A stretch of DNA of 5,613 bases. Origin: an uncultured Lachnospiraceae bacterium. Lineage in GTDB: Bacteria; Bacillota; Clostridia; Lachnospirales; Lachnospiraceae. Below the pieces are notes generated by a model. The model searched no databases. It had not been told where the DNA came from and saw only the letters and a list, made by a program, of their open reading frames with translations. The stretch's first letter is position 1, and each line of letters starts with the position of its first letter. The position numbers and the translations under genes were made by a program. Shown here in pieces: positions 1 to 5,613 of the stretch. The stretch covers positions 1-5,613 of the forward strand of contig CANRMO010000161.1 of assembly GCA_947631755.1 (NCBI GenBank). Reading direction: 5' to 3'.

Positions 1-1597
1 CAAGTTTGTCCGAAGCAACCAGGGAACCTGTATGAACCAGAGGCCCATTGTCTCCAAAGGGGAGCAGATTGAGGCTGGGCAGGTAATAGCAGACGGCCCT
101 TCCACATCGGGGGGTGAGATCGCCCTTGGAAAAAATCCTCTGATCGGTTTTATGACGTGGGAGGGTTACAACTACGAGGATGCGGTTTTGCTCAGCGAGA
201 GGCTTGTGCAGGAAGATGTGTATACTTCCGTCCACATCAACGAGTATGAGACCGATGCCAGGGACACGAAACTGGGACCGGAGGAAATCACCCGTGATGT
301 GCCGGGTGTCGGCGACGATGCGTTGAAAGACCTGGACGAGAGAGGGATCATCCGCATCGGCGCAGAAGTCCGCGCCGGTGATATTCTGGTAGGGAAGGTC
401 ACTCCTAAGGGAGAGACGGAACTGACGGCGGAGGAGCGTCTGCTCCGGGCTATTTTCGGAGAGAAAGCAAGAGAGGTCCGCGACACATCTCTCCGTGTGC
501 CACACGGTGAGTTTGGTATTGTTGTGGACGCGAAAGTATTTACCCGGGAGAACGGCGATGAGCTGTCGCCGGGCGTAAACCAGACTGTCCGCATCTATAT
601 CGCCCAGAAGAGAAAGATCCAGGTGGGTGACAAGATGGCTGGCCGACACGGAAACAAGGGTGTCGTTTCGCGTGTGCTGCCGATTGAGGATATGCCGTTT
701 CTGCCAAACGGGCGCCCGCTTGATATCGTGTTGAATCCGCTGGGTGTGCCGTCCCGTATGAATATCGGGCAGGTGTTGGAGATCCATCTGAGCCTGGCAG
801 CTAAAGTCCTGGGCATTAATGTGGCAACACCAGTCTTTGACGGCGCCAACGAGATTGATATTATGGATACTCTGAAAATGGCGAATGATTATGTCAATAC
901 GCCGCTGGAAGAGTTCGAAAAGAAATACAAAGATATTCTGGATCCTGAGGTGATGGAATATCTGCTGACGAATCAAGAGTACAGAAAAGAGTGGGAGGGC
1001 GTGCCGATCCGGGAGGACGGGAAAGTCCAGCTCCGCGACGGCCGGACCGGAGAATTTTTTGACGGGGAAGTCACGATCGGGTTTATGCACTATCTGAAAC
1101 TGCATCATCTGGTAGATGATAAGATCCATGCCCGTTCCACCGGCCCTTATTCCCTTGTGACGCAGCAGCCCCTGGGCGGTAAGGCGCAGTTCGGCGGCCA
1201 GCGTTTCGGTGAGATGGAAGTCTGGGCGCTGGAGGCATATGGCGCCGCCTATACGCTGCAGGAAATCCTGACGGTGAAGTCGGATGATGTTGTGGGGCGT
1301 GTGAAAACTTATGAGGCGATCATTAAAGGGGATAACATTTCCGATCCGGGTATTCCTGAGTCGTTCCGCGTTATGTTAAAGGAACTGCAGGCACTCGCAC
1401 TTGATGTCACGGTTCTGGACGAAGAGGGAAATGAAGTTCCGATGAATGAGACGATGGAGGAGAGCCCGTCAGAAAATGTAAATGAACTTATCAATGACAA
1501 GAATTTTGAGCTTCAGGAGGAATCCTTTGAGGAGGCCGGTTTCCGGGAGACAACCGTGGAAGGTCTGGATGATGACAGCAGCATTATCGCTGATTAA
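1..1597 (+). CDS. rpoB: RNA polymerase beta subunit, C-terminal part (5' end outside window)
   Basis: This is the C-terminal ~531 residues of the beta subunit of the core RNA polymerase, which forms one pincer and part of the active site. The frame is open from base 2, where codons upstream of the Met at 32 read KFVRSNQGTC, a conserved RpoB segment, so Met32 is internal and not a start. Counting from that Met, YNYED (46-50) matches the E. coli E813/D814 region. GDKMAGRHGNKG (199-210) carries the two active-site lysines K201 and K209, equivalent to E. coli K1065 and K1073. LGVPSRMNIGQ and GGKAQFGGQRFGEMEVWALEAYGA are the signatures next to the beta-prime interface. The protein continues for about 60 mostly acidic residues beyond the E. 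coli end. It stops at TAA immediately followed by TAG, and rpoC starts 19 bases later, so the two are co-transcribed. The fragment shows no internal damage. Confidence 0.98.
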   Translation, partial: KFVRSNQGTCMNQRPIVSKGEQIEAGQVIADGPSTSGGEIALGKNPLIGFMTWEGYNYEDAVLLSERLVQEDVYTSVHINEYETDARDTKLGPEEITRDVPGVGDDALKDLDERGIIRIGAEVRAGDILVGKVTPKGETELTAEERLLRAIFGEKAREVRDTSLRVPHGEFGIVVDAKVFTRENGDELSPGVNQTVRIYIAQKRKIQVGDKMAGRHGNKGVVSRVLPIEDMPFLPNGRPLDIVLNPLGVPSRMNIGQVLEIHLSLAAKVLGINVATPVFDGANEIDIMDTLKMANDYVNTPLEEFEKKYKDILDPEVMEYLLTNQEYRKEWEGVPIREDGKVQLRDGRTGEFFDGEVTIGFMHYLKLHHLVDDKIHARSTGPYSLVTQQPLGGKAQFGGQRFGEMEVWALEAYGAAYTLQEILTVKSDDVVGRVKTYEAIIKGDNISDPGIPESFRVMLKELQALALDVTVLDEEGNEVPMNETMEESPSENVNELINDKNFELQEESFEEAGFRETTVEGLDDDSSIIAD

Positions 1598-1600
1598 TAG

Positions 1601-1606
1601 AAAGGA
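1601..1606 (+). promoter_or_regulatory. Ribosome binding site of rpoC
   Basis: AAAGGA, inside AGAAAGGACGG, lies 10 bases before the ATG at 1617, in the short gap after the double stop of rpoB. It supports the chosen start, which also gives the normal N-terminus of clostridial beta-prime. No promoter or terminator is visible in the 19-base gap, so rpoC depends on transcription from upstream. Confidence 0.8.
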
Positions 1607-1616
1607 CGGTTAAAAT

Positions 1617-3737
1617 ATGCCACAGTTTGGTAATGATATTGAAAAAACATTTACTTACGATAAGATAAAAATTAAACTGGCTTCTCCGGAGCGGATCCGT
1701 GAATGGTCCCGGGGCGAGGTAAAAAAGCCGGAGACGATCAATTACCGTACGCTGAAACCGGAAAAGGACGGTCTTTACTGTGAGCGCATTTTCGGGCCGA
1801 GCAAAGACTGGGAATGTCACTGCGGAAAATATAAGAAGGTGCGTTATAAAGGGGTTGTCTGCGACCGATGCGGCGTTGAAGTCACAAAATCCAGCGTCCG
1901 CCGCGAGCGCATGGGGCATATTGAACTGGCGGCCCCGGTGTCCCATATCTGGTATTTTAAGGGGATTCCGAGCCGCATGGGCCTGATCCTTGATATCTCG
2001 CCAAAAGTGCTGGAGAAAGTGCTCTATTTTGCCTCTTATATTGTGTTGGAATCCGAGACATCTGAAATTCAGGTAAAGCAGGTGTTGACAGAGCCGGAGT
2101 ACCAGAAAGCCCGCGAGACATTTGGCGACAGTTTCCGCGTGGGAATGGGTGCGGAGTCCATCCAGGAATTATTGCAGCGCATTGACCTGGACGAGGAGTC
2201 CAGGACGCTGAAAGCAGAATTAAAAGAGTCGACGGGACAGAAGCGCGCGCGTATTATCAAGAGATTGGAAGTAGTAGAGGCGTTCCGCGAGTCCGGCAAT
2301 TGCCCGGACTGGATGATTCTGACAGTTATCCCGGTGATTCCGCCGGATCTGCGCCCGATGGTTCAGCTGGATGGCGGACGTTTTGCGACATCCGACCTGA
2401 ATGACCTCTACCGACGCATCATCAACCGGAATAACCGCCTGAAAAGGCTGCTGGAGCTGGGAGCGCCGGATATTATCGTGCGCAATGAGAAACGCATGCT
2501 CCAGGAGGCAGTGGACGCGCTGATCGATAACGGCCGCCGCGGCCGTCCTGTGACCGGGCCGGGCAACCGTGCGCTGAAGTCACTGTCGGATCTGTTAAAG
2601 GGAAAACAGGGGCGTTTCCGCCAGAACCTGCTCGGAAAGCGGGTGGACTACTCGGGACGTTCTGTTATTGTCGTGGGACCGGAGCTGAAGATTTACCAGT
2701 GCGGCCTGCCCAAGGAGATGGCGATCGAACTCTTTAAACCATTTGTTATGAAAGAGCTGGTGGCAAACGGCACGGCACACAATATAAAAAATGCAAAGAA
2801 AATGGTAGAAAAACTGGAGCCTGTCGTGTGGGATATTCTGGAAGAGGTAATCCGCGAGCATCCTGTTATGCTGAACCGCGCCCCCACACTGCACCGTCTT
2901 GGTATCCAGGCGTTTGAACCGGTTTTAGTAGAGGGAAAAGCAATCAAACTGCACCCGCTTGTATGTACTGCATTCAATGCGGACTTTGACGGAGACCAGA
3001 TGGCAGTGCATCTCCCGCTCTCGGTGGAGGCCCAGGCGGAGTGCCGCTTCCTGCTTCTGTCGCCTAACAATCTTCTGAAACCGTCAGACGGCGGCGCTGT
3101 GGCAGTGCCGTCCCAGGACATGGTTCTCGGGATCTATTATCTGACCCAGGTGAGAGAGGGCGCAAAGGGAGAGGGAAAAGCCTTTAAAGATATGAATGAG
3201 GCCATTCTCGCTTATGAAAATCATGACATTACGCTCCATGCGCGCATCAAGATCCGCCGCTATGGGAAAGATGAGGATGGCAATGTGAGATCCCGTGTGA
3301 TCGAGTCCACGCTGGGACGCTTTATCTTCAATGAGATCATCAGCCAGGATCTCGGTTTTGTGGACAGAAGCGATCCGGATAATTTTCTGAAGCTGGAAGT
3401 GGACTTCCATGTCGGGAAAAAACAGTTGAAACAGATTCTTGAGAAGTGCATTAATAACGAGGGGGCGATCAAGACAGCGGAGACGCTGGATGCGATTAAG
3501 TCCCTCGGCTATAAGTATTCTACCCGCGCGGCCATGACCGTGTCGATTTCGGATATGGAGGTGCCGGCGGCAAAGAAAGAGATCATCAAGCAGGCAGAGG
3601 ATACCGTTGAAGTCATCTCGCAGAAGTTCCGCCGCGGTCTTCTGACAGAGGAAGAGCGCTACAAGTCAGTGGTTGAGACGTGGAAAAATGCAGATGATGA
3701 CATTACCCATGCGCTGCTGACTGGGCTGGATAAATGA
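1617..3737 (+). CDS. rpoC: RNA polymerase beta-prime subunit, N-terminal part of a split rpoC
   Basis: This frame encodes the first 706 residues of the catalytic beta-prime subunit. In order, the first zinc site is C67, C69, C82 and C85 (CHC ... CDRC), followed by the clamp. LLGKRVDYSGRS (338-349) is the switch-2 segment. The catalytic loop NADFDGD is at 454-460, where D456, D458 and D460 hold the active-site magnesium. Residues ~653-703 are the two helices of the secondary-channel rim, the docking site of Gre-type factors in known enzymes, with the turn near FRRGLL (671-676). The frame then ends in GLDK and TGA, where relatives continue through about five more residues into MMADSGARGS. Firmicute RpoC is normally a single chain of ~1,200 residues, and this fragment plus the next gives 1,243. 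Codons and conservation stay normal up to the stop. On its own this half lacks the bridge helix and trigger loop and cannot be a working subunit. A premature stop from an assembly error is the main alternative. Confidence 0.95.
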   Translation: MPQFGNDIEKTFTYDKIKIKLASPERIREWSRGEVKKPETINYRTLKPEKDGLYCERIFGPSKDWECHCGKYKKVRYKGVVCDRCGVEVTKSSVRRERMGHIELAAPVSHIWYFKGIPSRMGLILDISPKVLEKVLYFASYIVLESETSEIQVKQVLTEPEYQKARETFGDSFRVGMGAESIQELLQRIDLDEESRTLKAELKESTGQKRARIIKRLEVVEAFRESGNCPDWMILTVIPVIPPDLRPMVQLDGGRFATSDLNDLYRRIINRNNRLKRLLELGAPDIIVRNEKRMLQEAVDALIDNGRRGRPVTGPGNRALKSLSDLLKGKQGRFRQNLLGKRVDYSGRSVIVVGPELKIYQCGLPKEMAIELFKPFVMKELVANGTAHNIKNAKKMVEKLEPVVWDILEEVIREHPVMLNRAPTLHRLGIQAFEPVLVEGKAIKLHPLVCTAFNADFDGDQMAVHLPLSVEAQAECRFLLLSPNNLLKPSDGGAVAVPSQDMVLGIYYLTQVREGAKGEGKAFKDMNEAILAYENHDITLHARIKIRRYGKDEDGNVRSRVIESTLGRFIFNEIISQDLGFVDRSDPDNFLKLEVDFHVGKKQLKQILEKCINNEGAIKTAETLDAIKSLGYKYSTRAAMTVSISDMEVPAAKKEIIKQAEDTVEVISQKFRRGLLTEEERYKSVVETWKNADDDITHALLTGLDK

Positions 3738-3739
3738 TG
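3732..3739 (+). other. rpoC: Split junction in rpoC: ATGA stop/start overlap at the site of a ~16-nt loss
   Basis: The bases read AAATGATG. In the upstream frame this is Lys706 then TGA. In the -1 frame it is ATG ATG, the conserved Met-Met that precedes ADSGARGS in RpoC (E. coli 724-725). Relatives have about five residues between GLDK and MM, such as YNNIF in related clostridia or RNPIF in B. subtilis (from memory). Their absence plus the -1 phase equals a net loss of 16 nt. The ATGA overlap is the arrangement used for stop-restart coupling. No convincing ribosome binding site lies upstream; the nearest purine-rich stretch is GGGCTGG. No X-XXY-YYZ slippery heptamer sits at the stop, so programmed -1 frameshifting is not obviously favoured. 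Confidence 0.85.
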
Positions 3740-5347
3740 GCGGACTCCGGCGCCCGTGGTTCTGATAAACAGATCAAACAGCTCGCCGGAATGCGCGGCC
3801 TGATGGCGGACACATCGGGGCGTACAATTGAGCTGCCAATCAAGTCCAATTTCCGTGAGGGACTGGATGTACTGGAGTATTTCATTTCTGCCCACGGCGC
3901 CCGCAAGGGACTTTCAGACACAGCTCTGCGTACGGCGGACTCCGGTTATCTGACCAGGCGTCTTGTTGACGTCTCACAGGATCTTGTGATCCGTGAGCGC
4001 GACTGCTGGGAAGAGCGGGATGGTGACGAGGAAATTCCGGGTATGTGGATCTCTGCCTTTATGGACGGGAGAGAGATCATTGAGACATTGGAAGAGCGCA
4101 TTACCGGGCGCTATTCCTGTGATACGATCGTGGATGACAACGGTGAGGTGATCGTCAAGGCCAATCATATGATAACGCCGAAACGCGCTGCCCGCATTGT
4201 CAATACAAAGGCGATCATAGATGCCGGTGACAAGGCTCAGGTCAAGATAAGGACGATACTGACATGCAAATCTCATGTTGGGATTTGCGCAAAATGCTAT
4301 GGCTCTAACATGGCCACAAAAGAGCCGGTACAGGTAGGCGAGGCAGTCGGTATCATCGCGGCCCAGTCTATCGGTGAGCCGGGCACACAGCTTACTATGC
4401 GTACGTTCCACACGGGCGGCGTTGCCGGTGACGATATCACGCAGGGTCTCCCCCGTGTTGAGGAGCTCTTTGAGGCGAGGAAGCCGAAAGGGCTTGCGAT
4501 CATCACTGAGTTTGCCGGCAAAGTGCAGCTCCGTGACACGAAGAAAAAACGTGAAGTTATTGTGACAAATGACGAGACAGGGCAGAGTAAAGCGTATCTG
4601 ATTCCCTATGGCTCGCGCATAAAAGTGATGGATGGCCAGGTTCTTGAGGCTGGTGATGAGCTGACCGAGGGAAGTGTCAATCCGCATGATATACTGAAGA
4701 TCAAGGGTGTCCGTGCTGTGCAGGACTATATGCTGCGGGAAGTTCAGCGCGTTTACCGCCTGCAGGGTGTGGAGATCAATGACAAACACATTGAGGTGAT
4801 CGTGCGCCAGATGTTGAAGAAGATCCGCATTGAGTTTAATGGCGATTCGGACTTTTTGCCGGGCGTTCTCGTAGATGCACTGGATTATGAAGATGTTGTG
4901 AATAAGCTGACAAAAGAGGGAAAAGAGCCGCCGGAGGGCAAGCAGATCATTCTCGGCATAACGAAGGCATCTCTGGCTACCAATTCGTTCTTGTCGGCCG
5001 CCTCTTTCCAGGAGACAACTAAAGTGTTGACAGATGCCGCGATCAAGGGCAAGGTTGATCCACTGGTGGGATTGAAAGAAAATGTCATTATCGGCAAACT
5101 GATTCCTGCCGGAACTGGCATGAAACGCTACCGCAGCATCGGTATACACAGCGATCTTGTGGACAGTCTTGAGCCGCCGGAACCGGTTGTGGAGATGGAA
5201 GAAGAGAAAGATACAGACATGAGAGAAGATGTCATGGACGACATCCAGGAGGAAAGTCTGGATGATATGGAATTTGCCTATGATGAGGAAGAGATTGCCA
5301 CAACAGAAGTCGGTGAGGAAGAGGAACTGCTGACTCTGGATGAGTGA
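3734..5347 (+). CDS. rpoC: RNA polymerase beta-prime subunit, C-terminal part of a split rpoC
   Basis: This frame encodes the C-terminal 537 residues of beta-prime. It opens at MMADSGARGS, covers the F-loop (about 17-32), and then the bridge helix (about 46-80, with HGARKGL at 54-60). The second zinc site is C91, C178, C185 and C188. The trigger loop runs from about 201 with GEAVGIIAAQSIGEPGTQ, and its catalytic segment has M222, R223 and H226, matching E. coli M932, R933 and H936. There is no SI3-type insertion in the trigger loop. The body ends in GTGMKRYRSIGI, and the last 58 residues (from 480) contain 28 Asp/Glu. The start is set by the frame: the ATG at 3734 overlaps the upstream TGA, and ATG at 3737 is an equally possible start that would lose one Met. 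Every motif is intact and there is no sign of decay. The piece needs the N-terminal half for activity. If the junction is an artefact, this is simply the remainder of one rpoC gene. Confidence 0.95.
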   Translation: MMADSGARGSDKQIKQLAGMRGLMADTSGRTIELPIKSNFREGLDVLEYFISAHGARKGLSDTALRTADSGYLTRRLVDVSQDLVIRERDCWEERDGDEEIPGMWISAFMDGREIIETLEERITGRYSCDTIVDDNGEVIVKANHMITPKRAARIVNTKAIIDAGDKAQVKIRTILTCKSHVGICAKCYGSNMATKEPVQVGEAVGIIAAQSIGEPGTQLTMRTFHTGGVAGDDITQGLPRVEELFEARKPKGLAIITEFAGKVQLRDTKKKREVIVTNDETGQSKAYLIPYGSRIKVMDGQVLEAGDELTEGSVNPHDILKIKGVRAVQDYMLREVQRVYRLQGVEINDKHIEVIVRQMLKKIRIEFNGDSDFLPGVLVDALDYEDVVNKLTKEGKEPPEGKQIILGITKASLATNSFLSAASFQETTKVLTDAAIKGKVDPLVGLKENVIIGKLIPAGTGMKRYRSIGIHSDLVDSLEPPEPVVEMEEEKDTDMREDVMDDIQEESLDDMEFAYDEEEIATTEVGEEEELLTLDE

Positions 5348-5380
5348 CCGGCAACTAATCTCCGGGAGTATTTGAAAGGG

Positions 5381-5416
5381 CAGGGCAGTGCTTGTTTTAG
5401 AACAGGCGCTGCCCTG
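5381..5416 (+). terminator. Strong hairpin after rpoC, probable operon 3' end, without an adjacent U-run
   Basis: Bases 5381-5396 pair with 5401-5416 over 16 bp, with two G-U wobbles and no bulges, around a TTAG loop. The hairpin begins 33 bases after the rpoC stop, a usual place for a terminator. What follows is AAAATAAAC, not a T-tract. The first T-run (5449-5454) is 32 bases beyond the stem, too far for a classical intrinsic terminator. It may end transcription inefficiently, mark a processed or Rho-dependent 3' end, or protect the mRNA. The pairing is clear, but the terminator role is inferred. Confidence 0.6.
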
Positions 5417-5459
5417 AAAATAAACAATTGCCTGGGGGCTGTTATTCCTTTTTTGCTGT

Positions 5460-5508
5460 AAAAAATGCTAAAAATTGAATAAAATCAAAAAAAATGCAAA
5501 AAATTGAA
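5460..5508 (+). repeat. 20-bp direct repeat offset by 29 bp, within the A-tract region
   Basis: The unit at 5460-5479 recurs at 5489-5508 with a single mismatch (T5469 versus A5498). Both read A-run, TGC, A-run, TTGAA. The 9-base spacer (5480-5488) is also AT-rich. The 29-base period is close to three helical turns, so both copies would face the same side of the DNA. Low complexity makes chance partly responsible, but the TGC and TTG interruptions match in both copies. Confidence 0.6.
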
Positions 5509-5512
5509 AAAA
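5460..5512 (+). promoter_or_regulatory. Phased A-tracts / UP-like region upstream of promoter
   Basis: Six A-runs lie at 5460-5465, 5470-5474, 5481-5484, 5487-5494, 5498-5503 and 5507-5512. Their centres are 8 to 10.5 bases apart, about one helical turn. Such phasing is known to bend DNA, and AT-rich DNA just upstream of a -35 box is the typical binding site for the alpha-subunit C-terminal domain. The array ends four bases before the TTGACA at 5517. Its role in boosting this promoter is inferred from position. Confidence 0.6.
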
Positions 5513-5516
5513 GGTG

Positions 5517-5545
5517 TTGACAGGAAGAGATATCTTTGGTAAGAT
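5517..5545 (+). promoter_or_regulatory. Housekeeping sigma promoter with extended -10, for the downstream operon
   Basis: A perfect -35 box TTGACA (5517-5522) is followed by a 17-base spacer and the -10 box TAAGAT (5540-5545, four of six consensus bases). The -10 box is preceded by TGG (5537-5539), which supplies the extended -10 TGn motif. Transcription would begin near 5552-5553. With the A-tracts directly upstream this looks like a strong promoter. In many clostridia rpoC is followed by the rpsL-rpsG-fusA-tuf operon, which is the likely target, but no start codon of that gene lies inside the window. Confidence 0.8.
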
Positions 5546-5552
5546 AATATTC

Positions 5553-5613
5553 GCTGACGCACCAAAGGTTTCCAAAAACGGTTACAACAGCCGTGCGGCA
5601 GACAGCGGGAAGG
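5553..5613 (+). other. Start of the 5' leader of the next transcript (no gene seen)
   Basis: These ~60 bases follow the predicted start site and continue beyond the window. I see no ORF with a ribosome binding site. GGGAAGG at the very end could precede a later start. ACGGT (5578-5582) can pair weakly with GCCGT (5590-5594) around a 7-base loop. I do not recognise a riboswitch or a known ribosomal-protein leader. The extent depends on the predicted start site. Confidence 0.4.

Noticed and set aside
32..34. ATG at 32 as the start of a short beta-like protein
   Set aside because: The frame is open to the window edge, and the upstream codons give the conserved RpoB residues KFVRSNQGTC, so this Met is internal.
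172..849. Minus-strand open frames opposite rpoB
   Set aside because: They are Ser/Arg/Pro-rich translations of the complement of conserved RpoB codons, with no motif of their own.
2084..2115. Internal TTGACA in rpoC as a possible internal promoter (a second copy lies at about 5026)
   Set aside because: No acceptable -10 box lies 16-18 bases downstream of either copy. The bases simply encode conserved residues of RpoC.
3739..3754. GGCG/CGCC stem just after the rpoC junction as a frameshift-stimulating hairpin
   Set aside because: It has only 4 bp in GC-rich conserved codons and no slippery heptamer ahead of it, so it does not count as a recoding signal.
3974..5149. Long open frame of 391 codons on the minus strand, opposite the C-terminal rpoC piece
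   Set aside because: It lies wholly antisense to strongly conserved RpoC codons, has no recognisable domain and resembles a codon-bias shadow. Nothing supports expression.
5417..5454. Canonical intrinsic terminator ending in the T-run at 5449-5454
   Set aside because: I could find no stable stem directly upstream of that T-run; only a weak AACA/TGTT pairing is possible.

Overview
The window covers the end of the RNA polymerase core operon of a Firmicute, most likely a Lachnospiraceae-type Clostridium. The evidence for this is the rpoB-rpoC order, RpoC wording typical of that family, the absence of the large trigger-loop insertion (SI3) of proteobacteria, strongly acidic C-terminal tails on both large subunits, and an AT-rich TTGACA promoter after moderate-GC coding DNA. 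This placement rests on recognition of the proteins, not on a search.

Layout: 1-1597 is the C-terminal part of rpoB (beta subunit), open at the left edge. After 19 non-coding bases carrying a ribosome binding site comes rpoC (beta-prime subunit). Here rpoC is not one reading frame. It is split into an N-terminal ORF of 706 codons (1617-3737) and a C-terminal ORF of 537 codons (3734-5347) that overlap by an ATGA. From 5348 to the end there is no gene. That stretch holds a strong 16-bp hairpin (5381-5416), an A-tract array containing a 29-bp-offset direct repeat (5460-5512), and a well-formed extended -10 promoter (5517-5545) that probably drives the next operon. In clostridia that is usually rpsL-rpsG-fusA-tuf, which lies outside the window.

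The main observation is the split in beta-prime. Relative to the family, five residues (expected as Tyr-Asn-Asn-Ile-Phe, Arg-Asn-Pro-Ile-Phe in Bacillus subtilis) are missing between the secondary-channel rim helices and the F-loop/bridge helix. This equals a net loss of 16 nucleotides, which shifts the frame. The first frame stops at TGA, and the second begins exactly at the conserved Met-Met. Both halves otherwise carry every catalytic and metal-binding motif expected: the NADFDGD aspartates in the first, and the bridge helix, trigger loop and second zinc site in the second. Three explanations fit: a naturally two-piece beta-prime made by translational coupling, a frameshift-rescued gene, or a deletion/consensus error in the assembly. 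The sequence alone cannot decide between them. Apart from this, the operon looks ordinary.
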